Assembly: GCF_964036645.1 (NCBI RefSeq)
Contig: NZ_OZ038525.1
Location: forward strand, 4,282,001-4,346,000
Reading direction: 5' to 3'
DNA: 64,000 bases
Source of the DNA: Tenacibaculum sp. 190524A02b
GTDB taxonomy: Bacteria; Bacteroidota; Bacteroidia; Flavobacteriales; Flavobacteriaceae
A program made the position numbers and the translations under genes. The notes under the pieces were generated by a model that ran no database searches, was not told the DNA's origin, and was given only the letters and a program-made list of their open reading frames with translations. The stretch's first letter is position 1. Every line of letters begins with the position of its first letter. Of the stretch, positions 51,299-59,054 are shown piece by piece.

Positions 51299-52795
51299 AT
51301 GTCAATAAAATCAAAACTAGCAAAACCATTTGCCAAACAAGTTAAAAAAAGCGTGTATAAATGGGCAAATAACCCACATAAAACACAAGAAAAAGTATTT
51401 CAGTACTTAGTAACGGAAGGATGCAAAACGGCATTTGGTAAGGATCATGATTTTATTTCAATAAACAATTACGAAGATTTTAAAAAACGCGTGCCAATAC
51501 AAGATTATGAAGGCTTACGTCCGTATGTAGATAGAGTAGTGGCAGGTGAAAGTAATGTGTTATGGAAAGGTAGACCATTGTATTATGCAAAAACTTCTGG
51601 AACTACTTCAGGTGCAAAATACATTCCTATAACTAAGGAATCTATGCCTACACATATTAAGGCAGCGCGCAATGCACTATTGTTTTACATAGCGGAAACC
51701 AACAATGCAAGCTTTGTAGATGGAAAAATGATTTTTTTACAGGGAAGTCCTGTATTAGAAGATAAAAATGGAGTGAAATTAGGAAGGTTAAGTGGTATAG
51801 CAGCGCATTATGTACCTAACTATTTATTAAAAAATAGATTGCCAAGTTGGGAAACCAATTGTATTGAAGACTGGGATACTAAGGTTGATAAAATAGTAGA
51901 AGAAACGTTACCTGAAAACATGACGGTAATTAGTGGTATACCATCATGGGTACAAGTGTATTTTGAAAAACTAATAGAAAAAACAGGGAAACCAATTTCT
52001 GAACTATTTCCAAACTTTAATTTCTTTGTATATGGAGGCGTAAACTTTGAGCCTTATAAGAACAAATTTGAAAGTCTTATTGGTAAAAAAATAGATTATG
52101 TTGAGCTGTACCCAGCTTCAGAAGGTTTTATAGCTTATCAAGATTCACAAACGGAAAAAGGAATGCTGTTACAGTTAAACTCAGGAATGTTTTATGAGTT
52201 TATTCCTGCAAATGAATTTTATAATGAAAACCCTACACGTATCTCGTTAAAAGATGTACAACTAGGTGTAAATTATGTAATTATTTTAAATACAACTGCA
52301 GGTTTATGGGGCTATAATATTGGTGATACGGTAGAGTTTACTTCATTAAAACCATATAGAATAAAAGTAACAGGACGTATTAAACATTTTATTTCTGCTT
52401 TTGGAGAACATGTTATAGGAAAAGAAGTAGAAAAAGCGTTGAATGATGCTATTGTAGGTACCAATGTAAATGTAAGTGAGTTTACAGTAGCACCACAAGT
52501 TACCCCAGAAAGTGGGTTGCCGTATCACGAATGGTTTATAGAGTTTGAAAATGAACCAGAAGATTTGGAAGCATTGGCATTAAAGATAGATGCCTCTATG
52601 CAAGCTCAAAACATTTATTATAAAGATTTAATTGATGGAAACATCTTACGTACATTAATTATACGTAAAGTAGCCAAAGGCGGTTTCCATGCGTATATGA
52701 AATCTATTGGGAAGTTTGGAGGACAAAATAAAATCCCACAATTATCTGATAACCGTAAAATAGCGGATGTATTAACTAACTTTTTAAAAGACTAA
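51299..52795 (+). CDS. GH3 auxin-responsive-promoter family protein (acyl-amide synthetase fold)
   Basis: A 498-residue protein of the GH3 family. Plant members join amino acids to acids such as indole-acetate or jasmonate using ATP. Here the ATP site is SGTTSGAKYIPIT (about 97-109), followed by YPASEGFIAYQ (about 264-274), and YNIGDTVEFTS near 337-347. It has no signal peptide. The bacterial substrate is unknown; the family is regular in Flavobacteriaceae. It lies 31 bases after the M23 gene and 22 bases before the MOSC gene. Confidence 0.88.
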   Translation: MSIKSKLAKPFAKQVKKSVYKWANNPHKTQEKVFQYLVTEGCKTAFGKDHDFISINNYEDFKKRVPIQDYEGLRPYVDRVVAGESNVLWKGRPLYYAKTSGTTSGAKYIPITKESMPTHIKAARNALLFYIAETNNASFVDGKMIFLQGSPVLEDKNGVKLGRLSGIAAHYVPNYLLKNRLPSWETNCIEDWDTKVDKIVEETLPENMTVISGIPSWVQVYFEKLIEKTGKPISELFPNFNFFVYGGVNFEPYKNKFESLIGKKIDYVELYPASEGFIAYQDSQTEKGMLLQLNSGMFYEFIPANEFYNENPTRISLKDVQLGVNYVIILNTTAGLWGYNIGDTVEFTSLKPYRIKVTGRIKHFISAFGEHVIGKEVEKALNDAIVGTNVNVSEFTVAPQVTPESGLPYHEWFIEFENEPEDLEALALKIDASMQAQNIYYKDLIDGNILRTLIIRKVAKGGFHAYMKSIGKFGGQNKIPQLSDNRKIADVLTNFLKD

Positions 52796-52817
52796 AATTA
52801 ACCTTAAACCTTCTATC

Positions 52818-53375
52818 ATGAAAATAATAGCCACTAACCTTGGAGAACGTAAAGAAATCAATTGGAAAGGAAAAATGGTAACCACAGGGATCTATAAATT
52901 TCCAGTAGATCAACCTGTATTTTTAGATGAACAAGAGGTAAAAGGAGATGCTATTTGTAACCGAGAACACCATGGAGGAGAAGACCAAGCAGTATATGCC
53001 TATTCAGAAAAACATTACAAGTATTGGAAAGCTTTATATCCAGATTTAGAATGGCAATACGGAATGTTTGGAGAAAACCTAACCATGGATGATTTAGATG
53101 AATCCAAAACCCATGTGGGCGATAGGTTTAAAATAGGAGAAGTGGTAATTGAGGTAACTAAACCAAGACAACCTTGTATGAAGTTAGGAGTACGATTTAA
53201 TGATATGAAAATTGTTAAACAATTTTGGCAACAGGATTATCCTGGTGTGTATTTTAAAGTATTGCAAACAGGGTATGTGCAAACAGGTGATGTATTAGAG
53301 CAAATTAAATCCTGTTCAGAAAACCCAACCATTGCACAAGTGTACCAAGAAAAAAGAACTAAAAAAGGAATGTAG
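52818..53375 (+). CDS. MOSC-domain protein (YiiM-like)
   Basis: A 185-residue single MOSC domain. The block GDAICNREHHGGEDQAVYAYSEKHYKYW (about 44-71), MFGENLTMDDL (about 84-94) and KPRQPCMKLGVRF with the family's conserved Cys (about 115-127) are all present. MOSC proteins bind molybdenum cofactor or reduce N-hydroxylated bases, as E. coli YiiM does. It is the last core gene before the repeat-rich island. Confidence 0.9.
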   Translation: MKIIATNLGERKEINWKGKMVTTGIYKFPVDQPVFLDEQEVKGDAICNREHHGGEDQAVYAYSEKHYKYWKALYPDLEWQYGMFGENLTMDDLDESKTHVGDRFKIGEVVIEVTKPRQPCMKLGVRFNDMKIVKQFWQQDYPGVYFKVLQTGYVQTGDVLEQIKSCSENPTIAQVYQEKRTKKGM

Positions 53376-53401
53376 CCAAAAGTAAGCTGTATTAAGTTGT
53401 T

Positions 53402-53481
53402 AGTGATTAGTTTTTATTTAATAGGAAATCTAGTAGCTTTGTAAGTATACAAAGGAAATAATAGTAATTGCTATTATATTT
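53402..53481 (+). repeat. Island repeat copy 1 (promoter half only)
   Basis: Contains TTTTTA...GGAAATC, TAGCTTTG (53434-53441) and the tail GTACAAAGGAAATAATAG-type sequence that ends in the near-palindrome AATAGTAATTGCTATT. It matches the 3' halves of the copies at 54655 and 56624. The terminator-like 5' half is missing. The -7 box lies 75 bases before the lipoprotein ATG at 53516. Confidence 0.8.
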
Positions 53482-53515
53482 TTGTTGTATATAAGAAAAA
53501 AACTAATTCTTAAAA

Positions 53516-53881
53516 ATGAGAATATTTCTTTTGATAACAGTTTTGATCTTAACTTCTTGTGTTGGTACAAACAAGAAATTGAATTTTCCTGTCGAAATGG
53601 AAGATATTAGAGAAGTAGCATTAACTAGACTAGACAAAGAGTCAGAAGGTAAGTTTGCTAATATAAAGGTATTAACCCGAGAACAGACTAAAGATCTTTT
53701 AGAGGTGTTAAAAAATGCAAAACCTGTTGGGCCAATGAAATTTATACCCGACTATTACATTGTATTTACAACAAAAGAAAATGAGACAAGAAGGATTAAG
53801 ATAAATAAGAATAAAATTAAGGGTTATGAAGATGACTTTTCCTATGAAATTGAACAACTTGAATTTTTAGAAAAGTTTTAA
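53516..53881 (+). CDS. Small lipoprotein of the cassette island
   Basis: A 121-residue protein with lipoprotein signal MRIFLLITVLILTSC (Cys at 15). The mature part is a mixed alpha/beta domain with several Lys/Arg and contains FIPDYYIVFTTKENETRRIKI. No family is recognised. It lies between repeat copies 1 and 2 and seems to be one unit of the cassette-like array. Confidence 0.6.
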   Translation: MRIFLLITVLILTSCVGTNKKLNFPVEMEDIREVALTRLDKESEGKFANIKVLTREQTKDLLEVLKNAKPVGPMKFIPDYYIVFTTKENETRRIKINKNKIKGYEDDFSYEIEQLEFLEKF

Positions 53882-53911
53882 AATAAAGAAGTTAGTATAT
53901 AACACTCTTAT

Positions 53912-54035
53912 ATTATTTCCTAGTATTATTACCGCTAGTTTTAAAAACTAGTGACGTAAAATTGTTGTAAAAAAATAAGTTAAGGTATTACGCTACCAGT
54001 AAGTATTAAGCTGTAACAGTAATTATTGTTATATT
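53912..54035 (+). repeat. Island repeat copy 2 (divergent)
   Basis: Begins TACCGCTAGTTTTAAAAACT with a perfect palindrome (CTAGTTTT-A-AAAACTAG, 53935-53951) followed by GTGACG. It ends with AACAGTAATTATTGTTATATTT, a diverged form of the AATAGTAATTGCTATTAT tail in copies 1 and 4. The TAGCTTTG part is not preserved. Confidence 0.65.
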
Positions 54036-54106
54036 TATAAGCTAAAATTACAAGTAGAAGTTATCAAGTTTTACTTTGAAATTTAATTTAAATAGTGAGG
54101 GTTGTT

Positions 54107-54388
54107 ATGAAGAAAACTAAGAAAAAATCTGATTCCATATTTGATAGCTTAGATATATTATCAGAAAGTTTTGAAGGCTTACTGTTTGGTATACCATATT
54201 TTATTACGACTTCAATAGGAACTTTAATTAAGGTGCTTTTTTTAAGCTTGATTTCATTATTAACACTCAATCAATTAATAAAATTAAAAAAGCTATGGAG
54301 TAAAAAATACTTAATGTTGAATATTGCTGATCCTTGGAATTGTGTTTTAACAATTATTGTTTTTGTTATACTTTTAAGTTTAGAATGA
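54107..54388 (+). CDS. Small membrane protein of the cassette island (first of an overlapping pair)
   Basis: A 93-residue protein with a basic N-terminus (MKKTKKKSDS) and two to three hydrophobic helices (GLLFGIPYFITTSIGTLIKVLFLSLISLLTL and CVLTIIVFVILLSL). A GTG 12 bases earlier is also open but the ATG has the better context. Its stop overlaps the start of the next gene in ATGA (54385-54388), so the two are translated together. No family recognised. Confidence 0.55.
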   Translation: MKKTKKKSDSIFDSLDILSESFEGLLFGIPYFITTSIGTLIKVLFLSLISLLTLNQLIKLKKLWSKKYLMLNIADPWNCVLTIIVFVILLSLE

Positions 54389-54645
54389 ATCAGAAGAATA
54401 AAAGGATTAAAATATTTGTATTGCTATTTTTTATATTGTGTTTAGGGGTATCTATCCTTATTTACAAGGTTACTGTGGGGTTTGGAGAAGCGTTACTTCA
54501 AGGGACTAAAGCAATAATAAAAGTAAATGAGGAGTGGAAAAAAAAGAATATCAATCCTATTGATTCTATTAAGTGTGAAATTATTAAGAAAATAGATTCT
54601 TTAGGGTTAGAACATGACACTATATTTCGTAATAAATTAGATTAA
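54385..54645 (+). CDS. Small membrane protein of the cassette island (second of an overlapping pair)
   Basis: An 86-residue protein. The ATG at 54385 overlaps the stop of the previous gene. One helix (IFVLLFFILCLGVSILIYKV, about 10-29) is followed by a helical outer or cytoplasmic part ending in LGLEHDTIF. It has no recognised family. Together with its partner it could form a small membrane complex, such as a toxin-immunity or phage-defence unit, but nothing in the sequence proves it. Confidence 0.55.
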   Translation: MNQKNKRIKIFVLLFFILCLGVSILIYKVTVGFGEALLQGTKAIIKVNEEWKKKNINPIDSIKCEIIKKIDSLGLEHDTIFRNKLD

Positions 54646-54654
54646 ATTCGTCTT

Positions 54655-54793
54655 TTTCCTATAATATTGTTATCACTAGTTTTTAAAAATCAGTAACGTT
54701 TAAGTTTGGTGTAAAAAATAGTAGCTTACTCATTATGGGGATTCAAACATTTTATAGTTTTTAATTAATAGGAAATCTAGTAGCTTTGTAAGT
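54655..54793 (+). repeat. Island repeat copy 3
   Basis: Runs from TATCACTAGTTTTTAAAAAT through CAGTAACGTTTAAGTTTGG, TAGTAGCTTACTCATTATGG and ATTCAAACATTTTATAG to TAGCTTTG (54781-54788). It is nearly the same as copy 4 at 56624 over about 135 bases. The -7 box is 72 bases before the DUF1963 ATG. Confidence 0.88.
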
Positions 54794-54798
54794 GTAAT

Positions 54799-54837
54799 GG
54801 GAATAAACACACTGTGTTTATCCCTACGTTGTGTACC
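54799..54837 (+). other. Hairpin plus GTTGTGTACC boundary in front of the DUF1963 gene
   Basis: GGGAATAAACACA and TGTGTTTATCCC form a stem (54799-54824). After TAC comes GTTGTGTACC (54828-54837), which returns as its exact reverse complement GGTACACAAC at 55699-55708, just after the DUF1963 stop. This is the boundary pattern of an integron-type gene cassette. Confidence 0.55.
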
Positions 54838-54859
54838 ATATAAAAACCGAACGTAAAGA

Positions 54860-55690
54860 ATGAACTTTTGGAAAAAATTATTTAGTGGTAAAGAAAATAA
54901 ACCAAAAACTGAATCACATTTTGACAAATATCGAAAAGAACTAAATGAATTGAATTTAAAATCCATTTCTGATTTAGAAGATTTAGTTAAACCATTAATA
55001 AGACAAACAACCAAACTCGAAATTCAACCAGCTTCAAGACCTCCTGAAAATTCTCAATTAGAATCTCATTTCGGAGGAAACCCTTACTTTGAAAAAGGTG
55101 AGGAATGGCCAAAAGGTAAAAACGGAAAATATTTGGACTTCATTTTTCAAGTTTTCAACTCATCTGAATTGGAGTTGCCAAAAGGTATAGAATTAGTACA
55201 GTTCTTTTATGATTGGGAGGAATTTCCATGGGACACTAACGATAATGGCTGGTTAGTAAAAACATACAAACAAGTTGAGAAGGGAAAAGCTGAATTAATT
55301 GTTAAACCAGTAGAAATAGAAAAGTCAAAATTTTGCAAAATAGAATTTAAACCAACTCAAACATTACCTGATTGGGAAGGAATTGATTTGTTTGGAAATA
55401 ATGCATCGAAATTATCGTGTGTATTAAATGAAAATGAACCTTGGGATAGTTACGACCAAATTGTGACAAGGTTAATTGGAAAACAAGACTATCAAAGTCA
55501 ACTTGGAGGTTATCCAAAATGGGTTCAAGGAGAATCAACTCCAAGAAATAACGAAGGAAACCCAATGAAACTTCTATTTCAAATTGATTCTGAAGATAAT
55601 GCTGGAATAATGTGGGGCGATGTTGGACTAATTTATGTCTTTTATGATGAAAAATCGGAAAGAATCGAATTTAGTTTACAATGCCATTAG
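54860..55690 (+). CDS. DUF1963 (YwqG-like) protein
   Basis: A 276-residue soluble protein of the DUF1963/YwqG family. The N-terminal helix-rich part is followed by FGGNPYFEKGEEWP (about 71-84) and the hallmark LGGYPKWVQGESTP (about 214-227) and LLFQIDSEDNAGIMWGDVGLIYVF (about 239-262). No enzymatic activity is known, and members are often found among immunity genes of polymorphic-toxin systems. The gene is bounded by GTTGTGTACC and its reverse complement and follows island repeat copy 3. Confidence 0.85.
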   Translation: MNFWKKLFSGKENKPKTESHFDKYRKELNELNLKSISDLEDLVKPLIRQTTKLEIQPASRPPENSQLESHFGGNPYFEKGEEWPKGKNGKYLDFIFQVFNSSELELPKGIELVQFFYDWEEFPWDTNDNGWLVKTYKQVEKGKAELIVKPVEIEKSKFCKIEFKPTQTLPDWEGIDLFGNNASKLSCVLNENEPWDSYDQIVTRLIGKQDYQSQLGGYPKWVQGESTPRNNEGNPMKLLFQIDSEDNAGIMWGDVGLIYVFYDEKSERIEFSLQCH

Positions 55691-55698
55691 AAAAAAAC

Positions 55699-55833
55699 GG
55701 TACACAACAAGAGGGTATAGTTTATTTTTGCTAATAAGTTTATTTAGAAAAGTAGTTACTAAACTTAAAGTTTGGTTTTATTAGCTAAATGACAGTCAAA
55801 ACACCAAAACAAACCATACCCCAAGCGTTAGCG
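55699..55833. repeat. attC-like recombination site between the DUF1963 and SUKH genes
   Basis: Outer cores ACACAAC (55702-55708) and GCGTTAGCG (55825-55833; GTT at 55827) enclose a long imperfect hairpin: GGGTATAGTTTATTTTTG (55713-55730) with CCAAAACAAACCATACCC (55804-55821), 15 of 18 pairs plus two wobbles on the bottom strand; GCTAATAA (55730-55737) with TTATTAGC (55778-55785); and a central AAACTTAAAGTTT (about 55761-55773). Length is about 130 bases, in the attC range. No integrase is in the window, and the outer right core departs from GTTRRRY. Confidence 0.55.
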
Positions 55834-55852
55834 ATTATTAGAGAAAAACTAT

Positions 55853-56578
55853 ATGACAAATCTTGAAATAATTAAGAAACTCAAAGAATCCACTTTCACA
55901 GATGAAGATGGAGAAAAATATCAACTTGAATTTCAAGACGGATTGACCGATTCAGAAATTGATCAACTAAAAGGACAATTCCCAAGTAAAAATATTGACG
56001 GTGAAATAATTGAAATACTAAAAGAAACCAGAGGCTGGGACGGTTATGGCCCTGAAATGGTTTATTTCGATTCCATTGGTCAGTTCGGATTTTGGGAATT
56101 ATCTGCAAATTCTCTTACTCTTGGCCACGATGGATTTGGAAATCACTGGATTCTAGATTTGAGCGAAGACGGAAAAGCTAATAAAGTGTTTTTTGCTTGT
56201 CATGACCCAGCAGTATTTTTAGTTAATTCACAAAACCTAAATGAATATTTAAGTCATCTTTTGGAATTTTACGAAAGTCCAGACAAATGTCACTTGAATG
56301 AAATACACGATAAAACAGTGATGACTATTTGGGATGAAAACAGACTATGCTCATCCAAAAGCGAATTTGAAAGTCGAAATCCTGAATTCAAAGATTTCCT
56401 CAATAAATTTAACGGAGACGAATGGACTGTCGCTGATTTGCGAGCAGGAAGAAATAAAGATGGTTTTGCTTGGGGAAAGTTTGGTGCGAATCAATTTACG
56501 GAAAGACATCCAACCGAATTGGTTTGGGTTATAAAGAATAAGAAAAAAGGTTTTTTATCGAGGATATTCGGAAAATAA
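55853..56578 (+). CDS. SUKH (SMI1/KNR4) family protein
   Basis: A 241-residue protein. The SMI1/KNR4 core is seen in LTDSEIDQLKGQFPSKNIDGEIIEILKETRGWDG (about 31-64), then GHDGFGNHWILDL (about 92-104) and VFFACHDPAVF (about 113-123). Members are common immunity proteins that block contact-dependent or polymorphic toxins. No toxin gene is adjacent, which is usual for orphan immunity genes kept in arrays. It starts 20 bases after the attC-like site. After its stop TGCTAATAC may be the degenerate left core matching its own GTTAGC boundary. Confidence 0.85.
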   Translation: MTNLEIIKKLKESTFTDEDGEKYQLEFQDGLTDSEIDQLKGQFPSKNIDGEIIEILKETRGWDGYGPEMVYFDSIGQFGFWELSANSLTLGHDGFGNHWILDLSEDGKANKVFFACHDPAVFLVNSQNLNEYLSHLLEFYESPDKCHLNEIHDKTVMTIWDENRLCSSKSEFESRNPEFKDFLNKFNGDEWTVADLRAGRNKDGFAWGKFGANQFTERHPTELVWVIKNKKKGFLSRIFGK

Positions 56579-56623
56579 AAATAACAAACTGCTAATACTG
56601 TATATAAAATCATAGCCCCGCTA

Positions 56624-56793
56624 TTCCTTAGTATAGCTACCGCTAGTTTTAAAAATCAGTAACGTTTAAGTTTGGTGTAAAAAATAGTAGCTTACTCATT
56701 ATGGATATTCAAACATTTTATAGTTTTTGATTAGTTAAAAATCTAGTAGATTTGTAAGTGTACAAAGGAAATAATAGTAATTGCTATTATGTT
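56624..56793 (+). repeat. Island repeat copy 4 (the most complete)
   Basis: Starts TTAGTATAGCTACCGCTAG, continues with TTTTAAAAATCAGTAACG, TTTAAGTTTGGTGTAAAAAA, TTCAAACATTTTATAGTTTT, TAGATTTG (56747-56754) and ends GTACAAAGGAAATAATAG with the near-palindrome AATAGTAATTGCTATT. It contains all parts found separately in the other copies. The -7 box lies 61 bases before the ATG at 56816. Confidence 0.9.
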
Positions 56794-56815
56794 GTTATTA
56801 GGAATTATTGAATAA

Positions 56816-57418
56816 ATGATAAAATTTAAAGCGACTAAAAATAAATCGGACAAATTAAAGTGGTTGATTTATATTCTAATTGGATTAGGATTATTAATTT
56901 TTATTATAAAATATTCGGATTGGCATATTATATCAAAAATATTGATTTCAATTCCCTTAATAATTAATTTATTATTTGATGTTTTTTACTTCAAAAAAGT
57001 TGGATATATAATTAATGAAATACATTTTGGTGATTCTGAAGTTGAAGTATTTGACCTTAAAAAAAATAAAAAAAGAATTACTTACTCAAATTTGAAGTAT
57101 TCAATAAGAAAAAGAAAATTTGACAAACATAAAATTGAAATTGAACTAAAAAATAAAAGAAGCTTAAAATTCAAGACTTTTGGAAGATTACACATTAAGA
57201 ATTGGGATAATATTTTTGACATTGAAAAAGAGTTAGAACAAAGAAAAGTTGTAAGAGTTGAATGGAAACCAATGACTTTATGGGGTAAATACTGGGGGAT
57301 TTTTATCGATTTATTTTTCATAACCTCAGGTGGTGGAGATATTGGAATGACTGAATATCAAGAAAACTCTATTAAAGAGGTAACAGAAAACCCAGTAGAA
57401 GAAGAAAATAATGCCTAG
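56816..57418 (+). CDS. Membrane protein with two helices and a PH-like domain (hypothetical)
   Basis: A 200-residue protein. Two neighbouring helices (LKWLIYILIGLGLLIFII, about 14-31, and ISKILISIPLIINLLFDVFYF, about 39-59) are followed by a soluble beta-rich domain (IHFGDSEVEVFDLKKNKKRITYSNLKYSIRKRKF) like bacterial PH domains of the EbsA/YdbT type. The tail is acidic. The PH-like call is from pattern only. It is one unit of the repeat-separated island. Confidence 0.55.
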   Translation: MIKFKATKNKSDKLKWLIYILIGLGLLIFIIKYSDWHIISKILISIPLIINLLFDVFYFKKVGYIINEIHFGDSEVEVFDLKKNKKRITYSNLKYSIRKRKFDKHKIEIELKNKRSLKFKTFGRLHIKNWDNIFDIEKELEQRKVVRVEWKPMTLWGKYWGIFIDLFFITSGGGDIGMTEYQENSIKEVTENPVEEENNA

Positions 57419-57533
57419 CAAGATGTAAACGAAATATTCCTATGTGTTATGCTGGAAGTTAGTTGTGTATTTGTCAAGTCAGCGCCACAAGTTTAACTGT
57501 TTTAACTCTAAATTTTAAAAATTAAAAAAGGAA

Positions 57534-57944
57534 ATGACTTTAGAATATTGGAATGAATTAGCCAAACAAACAATTTTGATAAGTTCATTACTAAGTGGGT
57601 TTTCAATTACAGTTGTAGCAAACTTATTAGTATCTGATAAAAACAACAAGCTATTTAATCGAATTTTAAAATCAGCAACATTGTCTGCAGGATGTTTCTT
57701 AATCACAGTTTTTGCAATGATGCAGATATCAATGATAACAACACCTGGTGGGTATTTAAAAAACGTTACCGAAAATGACTTTTTAGTTCCACGAATAATT
57801 GGAGTCATAGCCTTTTTTATTGGGTTATTCTCCCTATCAACTATGATTTCTTTATCTGGATGGACTAAATCAAAAAAAGTTGGAATATATACAACAGTAA
57901 TCGGAATATTAACACTCTTATTTATTCTAATAACTCTTACTTAA
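57534..57944 (+). CDS. Four-helix membrane protein of the cassette island (hypothetical)
   Basis: A 136-residue protein with four predicted membrane helices (about 12-34, 45-68, 86-107 and 113-135), e.g. TILISSLLSGFSITVVANLLV and VGIYTTVIGILTLLFILITL. It has almost no soluble part, and no family is recognised. Its stop codon lies at the edge of repeat copy 5, which would act as its terminator. Confidence 0.55.
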   Translation: MTLEYWNELAKQTILISSLLSGFSITVVANLLVSDKNNKLFNRILKSATLSAGCFLITVFAMMQISMITTPGGYLKNVTENDFLVPRIIGVIAFFIGLFSLSTMISLSGWTKSKKVGIYTTVIGILTLLFILITLT

Positions 57945-58052
57945 AAAACTAGTGAGGTTAAAGTGTGGTCTAAAAATAGTAGTTTATTTATTATTTATAT
58001 TCAAACATTTTATAGTTTTTAAATTAAAGAGGAATCTAGTAGATTTGTGTGT
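57940..58052 (+). repeat. Island repeat copy 5
   Basis: TTAAAAAACTAGTGAGG, GTGTGGTCTAAAAATAGTAG, TATTCAAACATTTTATAG, GGAATCTAGTAGATTTGTG. The -7 box TAGATTTG is at 58040-58047, 38 bases before the ATG at 58085. It is shorter and more divergent than copies 3 and 4. Confidence 0.8.
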
Positions 58053-58084
58053 AAATTGTTGTTTTACAATATTAAAAACATGAA

Positions 58085-58636
58085 ATGAGACGATACCTAA
58101 TATTTATTTTTTTGATTAGTTTTTTTAACTGTTTTTCACAAAATTATAGATTAATAAATAAAGCAAACGCAATTTTAAATACTGAGAAACCTGATTTCAA
58201 AAAAGTTCAAAAGTTATTAAAAAGAGCTCAAAGACAAGATTATGGGTTTTGTGGCAATGCTAAACTTTCGGCATTCAGTAAAATAGCATACCTTGAAAGT
58301 AAAATGGCGTATTTAAAATCTGATTATAAAAGGTGTATTGAGATTTTAGACTCTGAAGAAGTTTGGATAAAGGCTAAATTATCAGATTCTTTAAAGGTGT
58401 TAAGTCTTATAAAAATTCATGGAAAAGAGAAAATTAAAACAATGATAGAGAAGAAGTCTAAAAAATTGATTACGAGAGATTCAGATTATCTCTACAAAAA
58501 AATATGTTTAAATCTAGCAGAAATAAAGTATAACTTTTGTTTTAATGATCAAGATGAATCTTTTGACTATAAAAAAGTAGTAACCATTAGAGAAATTATA
58601 GAAAAAACGAATTTTAATAATTTGATTTTTGATTAA
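58085..58636 (+). CDS. Small secreted helical protein of the cassette island (hypothetical)
   Basis: A 183-residue protein with a signal peptide (RRYLIFIFLISFFNCFSQ). The mature part is all helix, with TPR-like pairs (ANAILNTEKPDFKKVQKLLKRAQ, then KIAYLESKMAYLKSDYKRCIEIL). No family is recognised. It is the last gene of the repeat-rich island and uses the promoter in repeat copy 5. Confidence 0.55.
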   Translation: MRRYLIFIFLISFFNCFSQNYRLINKANAILNTEKPDFKKVQKLLKRAQRQDYGFCGNAKLSAFSKIAYLESKMAYLKSDYKRCIEILDSEEVWIKAKLSDSLKVLSLIKIHGKEKIKTMIEKKSKKLITRDSDYLYKKICLNLAEIKYNFCFNDQDESFDYKKVVTIREIIEKTNFNNLIFD

Positions 58637-58839
58637 AAAACGATAGTGCTACAAAACTACATAGTCCTCCCTTCGGATAAGAGTAAGTAGCAACAATAAT
58701 GAACCCGTTTACTTTGATTTAGCATAGTCTATTCTTTATTATTTCTTTTTAATAATTTATTTAAGACTTTGGTATGTTTTTTGATAGTATTCAAAACCAA
58801 TAACTGTTAAATTTTTAGAAGGGTTTAAAACGTTATGTC

Positions 58840-58871
58840 AAAGGGGGAGTTTTTTAAATTCCCCTTTTTTT
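58840..58871 (+). terminator. Rho-independent terminator
   Basis: AAGGGGGA and TTCCCCTT flank a T/A-rich loop and are followed by TTTTTT. It lies about 200 bases after the last island gene. Confidence 0.75.
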
Positions 58872-59035
58872 ATTCCTTATAATCAGTAGTACATTTGTTT
58901 TCAAAACCTCCTTGTTTTTTCGCAGCGTAGGTATTATAATACAGAGAAGTAGTCTAACCCAGTTTCCATTAAAACAATGTTGATATTACAAGTGTGAAAT
59001 TGATTTATGTCAAGGGAAACCAGTACTATAGCCTT

Positions 59036-59043
59036 TATCTTTG
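59036..59043 (+). promoter_or_regulatory. -7 element TATCTTTG of the membrane protein gene at 59055
   Basis: A full TAnnTTTG match that ends 11 bases before the ATG at 59055. It rules out the earlier in-frame ATG at 59007 and predicts a leader of about five bases. Confidence 0.6.
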
Positions 59044-59054
59044 TAGCTAAAAAG

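Larger units (their letters stand above)
58637..59054. other. Intergenic stretch after the cassette island
   Basis: About 420 bases without a gene. It contains one terminator (58840-58871) and the TATCTTTG box at 59036-59043. No further copy of the island repeat is present, so the island ends here. Confidence 0.5.

Noticed and set aside
57413..57452. A second attC-like site (GCCTAGC ... GTTATGC) after the gene ending at 57418
   Set aside because: The 40-base distance is too short, and the inner sequence shows no inverted symmetry.
53402..58052. Island repeats as a CRISPR array
   Set aside because: The copies are up to ~170 bases long, irregularly spaced, and separated by genes rather than short spacers.
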